A program made the translations under genes and the position numbers. From Candidatus Aminicenantota bacterium (GTDB lineage: Bacteria > Acidobacteriota > Aminicenantia > Aminicenantales > UBA8522), in assembly GCA_016934895.1 (NCBI GenBank), contig JAFGRZ010000190.1, positions 1 through 5,053 of the forward strand: 5,053 nucleotides of DNA, read 5' to 3'. The number at the start of each line of letters is the position of its first letter. Positions within the stretch are counted from its first letter, which is position 1. The notes under the pieces are model-generated. The model was not told where the DNA came from. It worked only from the letters and a program-made list of their open reading frames with translations, and did no database searches. Positions 1 to 5,053 of this stretch are shown here, piece by piece.

Positions 1-395
1 TAGAGCCGAAAGCCTCCCTCGCTCCGCATGTCGGGCTCGATGATGCCCTTGTCTTCCCAGTGCTTGATCGTCCGCGGGCTCAGCCCGACCCGCTCGGCCA
101 GGTTCCCGATGGTCAGGTACCGGTCCGGATCCTCGGGCTTTTTCTTATTCTCGACGGCCTTCGGCAGTCCCACTTTCTTGAGGATCTTCTGGATCTCCTC
201 GCTTTCGTAACCGAGGTCGATGAGCCTCTGAATATGAACGACCCTCGCCGCCGTCTCATCGGAATAGAGAGGGACTCTATCGTCGGTGAATCCGACCGGT
301 TTCAAGAGTTTGCCCTTCTCCCATTCGCGGAGAGCGGCCTCTTCGAGGTTGAATTTGGCGATGAACTCGTCCCGGCTGAATACATTTTTATTCAA
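1..395 (-). CDS. MerR-family transcriptional regulator with two tandem HTH domains (3' end cut by window)
   Basis: This gene encodes the N-terminal 131 residues of a cytoplasmic DNA-binding regulator; its C-terminus lies beyond the left edge. Residues about 5-75 look like a divergent MerR winged-helix domain: an HTH-like start, then LREWEKGKLLKPVG, PLYSDETAARVVHIQRL and LGYESEEIQKIL, matching the usual LRyYe..GLL.P / YrlYs / lGfsleEI pattern. A charged linker (76-91, rich in K, E, D and P) follows. A second, closer MerR start then begins at about 92: RYLTIGNLAERVGLSPRTIKHWEDKGIIEPD, then GGFRLY at the edge. The start is taken as TTG at 395, because a stop codon lies in frame two codons upstream and GGTGA sits just before it; an ATT one codon earlier is the only alternative. 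The signal recognised and the target genes are unknown. The family assignment is firm; the role is not. Confidence 0.85.
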   Translation of the reverse strand, partial: MNKNVFSRDEFIAKFNLEEAALREWEKGKLLKPVGFTDDRVPLYSDETAARVVHIQRLIDLGYESEEIQKILKKVGLPKAVENKKKPEDPDRYLTIGNLAERVGLSPRTIKHWEDKGIIEPDMRSEGGFRL

Positions 396-405
396 AATTC
401 ACCCA

Positions 406-417
406 TACGTTTACGTA
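406..417. promoter_or_regulatory. 12-bp inverted repeat, candidate autoregulatory operator of the merR-type gene
   Basis: TACGT-TT-ACGTA is a perfect inverted repeat with a 2-bp centre. It sits 10 bp upstream of the TTG start of the MerR-type gene, overlapping the expected 5' untranslated leader. MerR-family proteins bind dyad-symmetric sites as dimers and often control their own gene, so an operator role is a reasonable inference. A short inverted repeat in AT-rich sequence can also occur by chance. Confidence 0.4.
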
Positions 418-429
418 CATTTTATTTAA

Positions 430-475
430 CTTATACATATACGCATAGGATGACATTGTTTTGGGGGCCTGTCAA
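430..475 (-). promoter_or_regulatory. Possible promoter of the merR-type gene
   Basis: The 95-bp gap between the SDR stop codon and the MerR-type start is much more AT-rich than its surroundings. Read on the minus strand it contains a perfect TTGACA (475-470) and a TATAAG box (435-430). The two are too far apart (34 bp) to form one promoter. TATAAG alone is the better -10 candidate, with a poor -35 upstream. Some promoter in this gap is likely, but the exact elements are uncertain. Confidence 0.25.
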
Positions 476-490
476 GCTTTTTTTCGGGCT

Positions 491-1207
491 CTAAAGCTTC
501 CAGGCGCCGGCGACGATGAGGTTTGTGCCGGTAATATGAGCGGCCTTGTCGGAGGCAAGGAATCTGACGGCCTCGGCAACATCGGCTTTTTTCCCGAAAT
601 AGGCGGGGTCGATTTTCCCGCCCGCAGGCATCATCCCGCCCTCTATCAAACCCGGCGAGACCATGTTCACCGTGATCCCATTCTTGATTTCCGGAACGGC
701 GGCGGATCGGGTCAGAATGAGGAGAGCCGTCTTGGCCACGGCATAGGCCGTGATTTTGGAAAATGCAGTGAGCTGTTCGACGCGGTTGTAGCCGATGTTG
801 ATGATCCGGCCCCAGCCGCGCTCTCTCATTCCCGGGAGCACGCCGGCGATTCCCCAGGCGGCGCTCAGGAAAACGCTTCGGTACATCCCCTCCCAATCGG
901 CGGTCGTCAATTCCTGCCAGGGCTTGACGATGATCGGGCCGAAGTTGTTGACCAGGACATCCAAACGTCCAAAATGCGTTTCCACATCGCGGATCAAGTC
1001 CCTGGCTCCCTGTTCAGAGGTCAAGTCGGCGGAGAAGGCTTTGGCGCTTTTCCCCTTTTTTTCTATTTCAGTCACAACCTCTGCGGCGGCCTTCTCGTTT
1101 TCCTTAAAGTGGACGGCGACTCCATCCATATCCTCAGCCAGCAGAACGGCTATTTCAAGGCCGATCCCCCGGCTGCTCCCCGTGACAAGGGCAATACGAT
1201 CATTCAC
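491..1207 (-). CDS. SDR-family NAD(P)-dependent oxidoreductase (FabG/pteridine-reductase-like)
   Basis: This is a 238-residue Rossmann-fold dehydrogenase/reductase, cytosolic, full length for a classical SDR. Visible motifs are the cofactor loop TGSSRGIG (9-16), Asp61 in ADLT (adenine pocket), NNFG (87-90, usually NNAG), and the catalytic YAVAK with Tyr155 and Lys159. SPGLIEGG (184-191) follows and the C-terminus reads ITGTNLIVAGAWKL. The residue after NIG that is normally the catalytic Ser is Tyr140, and the helix position that normally holds the tetrad Asn appears to be Met108. Loss of the Ser recalls pteridine reductases, where Asp replaces it, so a pterin or other non-standard carbonyl substrate is possible. 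The GTG start is chosen because GAGGTGAT precedes it at proper spacing and the Rossmann strand begins directly after it; a longer reading frame to 1351 adds only unconserved sequence. The substrate is not known. Confidence 0.88.
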   Translation of the reverse strand: MNDRIALVTGSSRGIGLEIAVLLAEDMDGVAVHFKENEKAAAEVVTEIEKKGKSAKAFSADLTSEQGARDLIRDVETHFGRLDVLVNNFGPIIVKPWQELTTADWEGMYRSVFLSAAWGIAGVLPGMRERGWGRIINIGYNRVEQLTAFSKITAYAVAKTALLILTRSAAVPEIKNGITVNMVSPGLIEGGMMPAGGKIDPAYFGKKADVAEAVRFLASDKAAHITGTNLIVAGAWKL

Positions 1208-1210
1208 AGC

Positions 1211-1218
1211 ATCACCTC
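1211..1218 (-). promoter_or_regulatory. Strong Shine-Dalgarno that fixes the GTG start of the SDR gene
   Basis: On the minus strand GAGGTGAT ends 3 nt before GTG at 1207, giving the usual 7-nt gap between GAGG and the start. It is an eight-base match to the anti-Shine-Dalgarno region and rules out the longer in-frame start options upstream. Confidence 0.75.
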
Positions 1219-1239
1219 TCGAAAAATCGAATTCAAAAG

Positions 1240-1264
1240 CCGGCTCCATTATAACGCGAGCCGG
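1240..1264 (-). promoter_or_regulatory. SDR promoter -10 box enclosed by an inverted repeat
   Basis: On the minus strand a perfect TATAAT occupies 1253-1248, placing transcription start near 1241 and giving a leader of about 34 nt before the GTG start at 1207. No good -35 hexamer is found at 16-18 bp. A perfect 7-bp inverted repeat, CCGGCTC (1240-1246) and GAGCCGG (1258-1264), brackets the -10 box with an 11-bp centre. A regulator bound there would block or remodel the promoter. The -10 is well supported by sequence; the operator role is inferred. Confidence 0.5.
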
Positions 1265-1448
1265 GCGAAAAGCCATGGGATTCTCCCCTTCTCTCCATAA
1301 AAGGGCTTCAATACATTCGTTTCCCCTCCACCATCGCTGTCTACTCGACACGCATCCCTTCGGCTCGAGCTCCAGGCAGGCTCAATGATCGAATGGACAA
1401 TCAATAATGGTGAGAATGATGAGAAAATCGCCGTGCCGAACGAGGCAT

Positions 1449-2096
1449 TTAGCTCAGCAGCGAGGAGATATGCCGTTCGGCCGCGAAGAGATCCGCGGCG
1501 ATGAAATCGGCGCAGCCGAAATCCTGGCCTCGCGAATAATCCGACGGCACGGCGATCGTGTAACAGCCGGCCCGCTTGGCGGCGAGGCAACCGTTGGCCG
1601 AATCCTCGAGGACAATACTCTGCCGGGGGGCGACGCCCAGCTTCGCGCAGGCCGCCAGATAGATCTCCGGGTTCGGTTTTCCGTTCTTGATCCCATCGGA
1701 TGACTGGAGGACGTCGAACCTGTCCCGGATCTTCAGCCGGTCGACCACGATCTCCATGAATTCGCCCTGCGCGCCCGTGCAGACGGCCATCTTCAATCGT
1801 CCGTGGAACGCATCCAGAATATGAATCAACCCCGGCATGGGCTCGGACTCGTTCCGGTACTTTTCCCGCATCAGCCCATCCCTTATTTCCGTGGCCCGTT
1901 CGGCTGTTAAGGGAAGTCCCAGATCCTGGACGAATATCCTCATCCCCTCGATCGGTCTCCGGCCCATCATTTTCCAGAGCGTTTCCTCGCCGACCTCTTT
2001 GCCGAATTGACGGGCGATCCCCCTCTCCACTTCCCAGTAAAGACGTTCGCTGTCGATCATCAGCCCGTCCATGTCGAAGATCAAGGCCTTAACCAA
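1449..2096 (-). CDS. HAD-superfamily (subfamily IA) hydrolase, YniC/beta-phosphoglucomutase-like
   Basis: This is a 215-residue cytosolic phosphohydrolase, the usual size for HAD subfamily IA. Motif I is FDMDGLMIDSE, with Asp8 as the phosphoryl-accepting nucleophile and Asp10 as the acid/base. A helical C1 cap follows (about 16-88). Motif II is Thr107 in VCTGA, motif III is Lys140 in NGKPNPEIYL, and motif IV is LEDSANG with Glu164-Asp165 for Mg2+. All catalytic residues are intact, so activity is expected. DGLMIDSE-type proteins are mostly sugar-phosphate or 2-deoxysugar-phosphate phosphatases, and beta-phosphoglucomutase is a close alternative that sequence alone does not exclude. The start is TTG at 2096, supported by GGAGAG five bases upstream and by motif I lying directly after it. 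The gene follows hutH on the same strand after 160 bp, which gives little reason to link their functions. Confidence 0.88.
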   Translation of the reverse strand: MVKALIFDMDGLMIDSERLYWEVERGIARQFGKEVGEETLWKMMGRRPIEGMRIFVQDLGLPLTAERATEIRDGLMREKYRNESEPMPGLIHILDAFHGRLKMAVCTGAQGEFMEIVVDRLKIRDRFDVLQSSDGIKNGKPNPEIYLAACAKLGVAPRQSIVLEDSANGCLAAKRAGCYTIAVPSDYSRGQDFGCADFIAADLFAAERHISSLLS

Positions 2097-2101
2097 TGAA
2101 G

Positions 2102-2107
2102 CTCTCC
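2102..2107 (-). promoter_or_regulatory. Shine-Dalgarno supporting the TTG start of the HAD gene
   Basis: On the minus strand GGAGAG lies five bases before the TTG at 2096. The next in-frame ATG lies inside motif I (FDMDG), after the catalytic Asp8, so it cannot be the true start. Confidence 0.6.
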
Positions 2108-2144
2108 AAGCCGGAGCAAAAGACTGCAGATTTTCTTTTTGGCG

Positions 2145-2194
2145 GGATTCTTCGCTTCAGGGACAATTGGGCTTCGCTCCTAAGGATTGTTCGC
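2145..2194. repeat. Short degenerate direct repeats in the hutH-HAD gap
   Basis: The 160-bp gap between the lyase stop codon and the HAD start has no gene-like reading frame. It contains GGATTCTTCGC (2145-2155) and GGATTGTTCGC (2184-2194), matching at 10 of 11 bases, with a third related element, GCTTCGCTCC (2171-2180), between them. The wording resembles the TTCTTCGCTTCGCTC-type dispersed palindromic repeats common in intergenic DNA of many environmental bacteria, so this may be a decayed copy. One window cannot show dispersal. Confidence 0.3.
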
Positions 2195-2256
2195 AATGGC
2201 AGTGCAACCTGGACATCTCGGGAAGGAATATTTCGCAGGTCGCCAAGGCCATAAGG

Positions 2257-3783
2257 CTAATTCAACTTGCCGACGGCTTTTTCCACCGCCTCAAGGACCT
2301 CTCCCCTTTCGACGACATCCTTGAGCGCGTTGATGTCGTTGAATATCGGCCGGTCTTCTTCAAGATGGGCGACGTATTTCCGGATGACCTGGTGAGCGGC
2401 CTGAATCCCCCGGCCCGGCTTGAGGGGCGCCCGGAAATCGACGGCCTGGGCGCCGGCCATCATTTCAATGGCCAGGACGGCCTGGGCGTTGTCGATGATC
2501 TGCCGGGTTTTGAGCGCGGTCGTCCAGCCCATGCTGACAAAGTCTTCCTGGTCGGCGGCGGCCGGGATGGAGCCGGTCGCGGCGGGATGCGAAAGGACGC
2601 GGTTTTCGCAGACAAGCGCCCCGGCCGTGTACTGGGAAAGCATCAGCCCCGAGAACATCCCCGCTCCCTTGGTCAGGAAGGCCGGCAGTCCGACGCTGAG
2701 GTGCTGATTCATCAACCGGTTGAGCCGGCGCTCGGAAAGCACCGCCACCGTCGTTATGGCCGTGCCCAGGAGCTCGAGGGCAAAAGCCTGCGGCGTACCC
2801 TGGAAATTCGCGCCGGTCAGGACGAGCTCCTCATCGGGGAAAAAGACGGGATTGTCGGCCGCGTTGTTGAGCTCGATCTCGAGCATATAACGGGCCCATT
2901 TGAGGGCATCCCTGGCCGAACCCGTAACCTGGGGAGTGCTTCTCAGGCTGTAGGCGTCCTGGACTTTTTTCTTGCCGATCTTGGCCAGAAGCTCGCTTCC
3001 ATCGCTGATCTTCCGAATATTCGCGGCGGATTCAAGAGCGCCGGGATAACCTCTCACCCGGTGAATGCGCTCGTCGTAGGCTTTCATATTGGCGTTGAGA
3101 ACCTCGAGGGTCATGGCGGCGGCAATCTCGGAGTGCTTGAGCCAGCGATGGGCATCATAGATCTCGAGGGCGCCCAGCCCGGTGATGAAATTCGAGCCGT
3201 TGATCATGGCCAGCCCGTCCCGGGCCTCGAGGACGACCGGTTGGATTCCGGCCCTTTTCAGCGCCTCGGCCGAAGGCAACCGCTCTCCCTCATAAAACGA
3301 CTCGCCTTCACCCATAACGGCAAGCGCAATCTGGGACATCGGGGAAAGGTCTCCGCAGGCTCCGACCGAGCCCTTTTCACAGACGAACGGCGTCACCCCC
3401 CTGTTCAGCATCTCTTTCATGGTCTCGGTGATGACCAGCCGCATGCCCGAATGGCCGTGGCAATGGCAGGAGATCCGGCTCAGCATGGCCGCCCGGACGA
3501 TCTCGACCGGGAGGGCCTTCCCATAGCCCGCGGCATGGCTGTAGACAATGTACTTCTGGTATTTCTCGACCTGTTCCTGGGTCAAAACGACTTCTGAGAG
3601 CTCGCCGATCCCGGTATTGACCCCGTACATGATCTCTTTTTTCTGGATCTTGTCCTCGAGCAAAGCCCGGCATTTCTCGATCCTTTTCTTGGCTTCGGGA
3701 TGGAGCTCGATTTGCTCGTTCTCCCGGGCTATCTGGACGACCTTCTCAACCGTCAGACCATGCCCGTCAATGATGATGGCCAT
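2257..3783 (-). CDS. hutH: Aromatic amino acid ammonia-lyase, histidine ammonia-lyase (HutH) family
   Basis: A 508-residue MIO-type lyase, matching the roughly 510 of known HutH, expected to deaminate histidine to urocanate as a cytosolic homotetramer. Landmarks: YGVNTGIG with Tyr53, YSHAAG with Ser82-His83 (the His typical of histidine lyases), the MIO loop GSVGACGDLSP with Ala142-Cys143-Gly144, MINGSN with Asn195, VQDAYSLR with Gln275, Tyr278 and Arg281, GANFQGTP with Phe327, and DQEDFVSMG with Glu413. Cys143 replaces the usual Ser; Phe414 stands where HutH normally has His; NFQGTP is closer to plant phenylalanine lyases than to HutH's NFHAEP. The chemistry is firm; histidine is the best guess, but tyrosine, phenylalanine or an aminomutase reaction is possible. 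No other hut genes are visible. The ATG start follows GAGGAGG by 7 nt; a longer frame to 3897 lacks conserved sequence. Confidence 0.9.
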   Translation of the reverse strand: MAIIIDGHGLTVEKVVQIARENEQIELHPEAKKRIEKCRALLEDKIQKKEIMYGVNTGIGELSEVVLTQEQVEKYQKYIVYSHAAGYGKALPVEIVRAAMLSRISCHCHGHSGMRLVITETMKEMLNRGVTPFVCEKGSVGACGDLSPMSQIALAVMGEGESFYEGERLPSAEALKRAGIQPVVLEARDGLAMINGSNFITGLGALEIYDAHRWLKHSEIAAAMTLEVLNANMKAYDERIHRVRGYPGALESAANIRKISDGSELLAKIGKKKVQDAYSLRSTPQVTGSARDALKWARYMLEIELNNAADNPVFFPDEELVLTGANFQGTPQAFALELLGTAITTVAVLSERRLNRLMNQHLSVGLPAFLTKGAGMFSGLMLSQYTAGALVCENRVLSHPAATGSIPAAADQEDFVSMGWTTALKTRQIIDNAQAVLAIEMMAGAQAVDFRAPLKPGRGIQAAHQVIRKYVAHLEEDRPIFNDINALKDVVERGEVLEAVEKAVGKLN

Positions 3784-3812
3784 GATGATTCCTCCTCGGA
3801 TCTGAATGAAGG

Positions 3813-3845
3813 AGGCATTATATGCCTTGTCCGGGGAAAAATAAA
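3813..3845 (-). promoter_or_regulatory. hutH promoter with a palindrome over the -10 box
   Basis: On the minus strand a perfect TATAAT lies at 3822-3817, with a weak TTTATT -35 (3845-3840) at 17-bp spacing. The leader to the ATG at 3783 would be about 27 nt. The -10 sits within a 15-bp palindrome, AGGCAT-ATA-ATGCCT (3813-3827), a plausible repressor site. No gene for such a repressor is seen next to it. Confidence 0.55.
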
Positions 3846-3863
3846 GCGGCCCTTCTCCCGCCT

Positions 3864-3887
3864 CTCCCGGGTTTTCGAAACCGGGAG
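3864..3887. repeat. Inverted repeat in the divergent spacer
   Basis: CTCCCGG (3864-3870) and CCGGGAG (3881-3887) form a perfect 7-bp stem, extendable by TTT/AAA if one G is bulged. Neither strand shows a T-run directly after it, and no gene ends here, so it is not a normal terminator. It lies between the two divergent promoters, upstream of both, and could be a shared protein-binding site. Confidence 0.4.
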
Positions 3888-3896
3888 TCAACGCCA

Positions 3897-3925
3897 TTGC
3901 ACTCGGCCTTTTTTCCTATTAAGAT
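3897..3925 (+). promoter_or_regulatory. Promoter of the ABC transporter operon
   Basis: TTGCAC (3897-3902) and TAAGAT (3920-3925) are separated by exactly 17 bp and resemble sigma-70 -35 and -10 hexamers. Transcription would start near 3932, about 23 nt before the ATG at 3955, with GGAG at 3943-3946 as ribosome binding site. Confidence 0.5.
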
Positions 3926-3954
3926 AGCTTTTTGAGCAATGCGGAGATGACCCG

Positions 3955-4680
3955 ATGATAGAGATCGAACATGTTTCAAAAAGCTACAACAAGGGCGCCG
4001 TCCGGGCGGTCGATGACCTCTCATTGACCGTGCCGCCCGGAGAGATCTTCGGTTTTCTCGGACCCAACGGAGCGGGCAAGACGACGACCATCAAGATGAT
4101 CGTCGGCATCCTCGAGCCCGACGCCGGCACCATCCGGATCAACGGCCTGGACAGCCGGGCGGAAGCCCTCCGCTGCAAGGCCATGACCGCCTATGTCCCA
4201 GACGAGCCGGAAATCTACGAGCGCCTCAAGGGCATCGAATTCCTGAATTTCATCGGTGATGTCTACGGCATCGACGGGCCGGAGCGACGGCGGCGGATCG
4301 AGCGCTGGATCGAGGCGTTCGAACTGACCCGGGCTGTCGGCGACCCGATCCAAACTTATTCCCACGGCATGCGCCAGAAAATCATCCTGACGGCCGCGCT
4401 CATGGTCAAGCCCCGGGTGCTCATTCTCGACGAGCCGATGGTCGGTCTCGATCCCCGTTCCTCTCACCTCCTCAAGGAGGCCATGCGGGAGCATTGTGCC
4501 GGGGGCGGAACGCTGTTTTTCTCCACCCATATCATGGAGATCGCCGAGCGCCTCTGCGACCGGATCGGCATTATCCGCAAGGGCCGGCTCGCCGCCCTGG
4601 GGACGATGGCCGAGCTCCGGGACCAGGCGAAGGACAAAGCCTCACTGGAGAACATCTTCCTGGAGTTGACCGAATCATGA
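3955..4680 (+). CDS. ABC transporter ATP-binding protein (ABC-2/EcsA type)
   Basis: This 241-residue protein is a single nucleotide-binding domain that would power a membrane exporter from the cytoplasmic face. Motifs in order are Walker A GPNGAGKTT (36-44), the Q-loop region AYVPDEPEIYERL (79-91), the signature YSHGMRQK (135-142), Walker B VLILDE (155-160, Glu160 catalytic), the D-loop GLDP (164-167) and the switch His192 in STH. The Q-loop Gln is replaced by Asp83, and the signature has SHGM in place of SGGQ. Both features recur in ATPases of the ABC-2/EcsA group, so they do not suggest inactivity. The C-terminal SLENIFLELTE is typical of these ATPases. The start has GGAG 8 nt upstream. The stop overlaps the next gene's start by 4 bp (ATGA), showing that the two are co-translated partners. 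The cargo cannot be told from sequence. Confidence 0.93.
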   Translation: MIEIEHVSKSYNKGAVRAVDDLSLTVPPGEIFGFLGPNGAGKTTTIKMIVGILEPDAGTIRINGLDSRAEALRCKAMTAYVPDEPEIYERLKGIEFLNFIGDVYGIDGPERRRRIERWIEAFELTRAVGDPIQTYSHGMRQKIILTAALMVKPRVLILDEPMVGLDPRSSHLLKEAMREHCAGGGTLFFSTHIMEIAERLCDRIGIIRKGRLAALGTMAELRDQAKDKASLENIFLELTES

Positions 4681-5053
4681 CTCCGACCGCCGCCCTGATC
4701 AAGGCCGCGCTTAACTCCAATTTCGGCTGGTCTGTCCTCCGCCATCGTCTGTTCGTCCAACGGCGCGACCTCTGGATGGTTCCGCTCATCTTTCTCGCTG
4801 CAGCGGCGATCGTCCCGGTCCTGGTGCTTTATGTCCGGCTGGTCGGAGACGGTTATGACCTCCTCAAGTCCATCGGTCAGGAAAAAGCCCTTCTGACATT
4901 GGCGGTCCTGGCCGGCCAGTTCATCATCCTCGTCTTCGGCCTGTTCTACCTGATCGCCACGTTCTATTTCTCGACGGATCTCGAGTATCTCGTTTCGCTT
5001 CCCCTCAAGCCCGTCCAGGTGATGCTCTCCAAGTTCACCGTCGTCCTGGTCAA
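4677..5053 (+). CDS. ABC-2 type permease subunit (3' end cut by window)
   Basis: The first 125 residues of a membrane protein are present, and the frame is open to the right edge. An N-terminal cytoplasmic stretch (1-33) contains HRLFVQRRDLW. A hydrophobic helix follows at about 34-53 (VPLIFLAAAAIVPVLVLYV), then a short extracytoplasmic loop and a longer hydrophobic segment at about 72-98. After that comes FYFSTDLEYLVSLPLKP, then VQVMLSKF. The pattern D-L-E-Y-L-x-S-L-P-L-x-P followed by a K is typical of ABC-2 exporter permeases, where it marks the cytoplasmic region after the second helix. The start overlaps the ATPase stop as ATGA, and GGAG lies 11 nt upstream inside the ATPase gene. With the upstream ATPase it would form the exporter; the substrate is unknown. 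Confidence 0.85.
   Translation, partial: MTPTAALIKAALNSNFGWSVLRHRLFVQRRDLWMVPLIFLAAAAIVPVLVLYVRLVGDGYDLLKSIGQEKALLTLAVLAGQFIILVFGLFYLIATFYFSTDLEYLVSLPLKPVQVMLSKFTVVLV

Noticed and set aside
1208..1351. N-terminal extension of the SDR reading frame
   Set aside because: The added residues are unconserved in character, and the strong Shine-Dalgarno and -10 box lie inside the extension, so translation begins at 1207.
461..1388. Long plus-strand frames opposite the SDR gene
   Set aside because: They are antisense to a clear SDR with intact cofactor motifs and carry no family signature or convincing ribosome binding site.
1420..1450. Possible rho-independent terminator after the HAD gene
   Set aside because: Only a 4-bp TGCC/GGCA stem followed by a short T-rich stretch is present, which is too weak to call.
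2071..3597. A 508-codon open frame on the plus strand opposite the lyase gene
   Set aside because: It lies antisense to hutH, shows no recognisable family motifs, and reads as low-complexity Gly/Arg/Asp-rich sequence. It is a by-product of GC-rich codon use in the real gene.
3784..3897. N-terminal extension of the lyase to an upstream ATG
   Set aside because: The hutH promoter and the GAGGAGG ribosome site lie within it, and the ATG at 3783 gives the standard family length.
4180..4230. Q-loop Asp83 of the ABC ATPase as a sign of an inactive protein
   Set aside because: PDEP in place of a Gln is common in ABC-2/EcsA-type ATPases, and all other ATP-hydrolysis motifs are intact.

Overview
The window comes from a bacterium with moderately high GC content. 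Start codons include TTG twice and GTG once, and most starts are preceded by recognisable Shine-Dalgarno sequences. Nothing here fixes the taxon. The mix of a two-headed MerR regulator, a histidine ammonia-lyase-like enzyme with a Cys-type cofactor loop, and an EcsA/ABC-2 type exporter would fit an uncultured lineage such as Aminicenantes, Acidobacteriota or Desulfobacterota, but that is only a guess.

Four genes lie on the minus strand, listed here from right to left (their direction of transcription). An aromatic amino acid ammonia-lyase of the HutH family spans 3783-2257. A HAD-IA sugar-phosphatase-like hydrolase spans 2096-1449. An SDR oxidoreductase spans 1207-491. A MerR-family regulator starts at 395 and runs off the left edge. 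Gaps of 160, 241 and 95 bp separate them, and the SDR gene and hutH each have their own TATAAT box. They therefore look like separate or loosely linked units rather than one tight operon. No hutU, hutI or hutG is visible.

Two genes lie on the plus strand and diverge from hutH across a 171-bp spacer: an ABC transporter ATPase (3955-4680), and the start of its ABC-2 type permease (4677 to the right edge), which overlaps it by 4 bp. The spacer carries good promoter candidates in both directions and two inverted repeats. Together the two genes form an exporter or membrane-remodelling ABC operon of unknown substrate.

I see no RNA gene, CRISPR array, insertion sequence or other clear mobile element, and no gene-free stretch above 300 bp. 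The most notable points are changes within otherwise ordinary families. The lyase has Ala-Cys-Gly in place of Ala-Ser-Gly at its cofactor-forming site, plus several mixed active-site residues. The SDR lacks the Ser and Asn of the classical tetrad. The MerR protein carries two tandem DNA-binding domains, with a 12-bp inverted repeat just ahead of its start codon. I found no convincing new multi-gene system.
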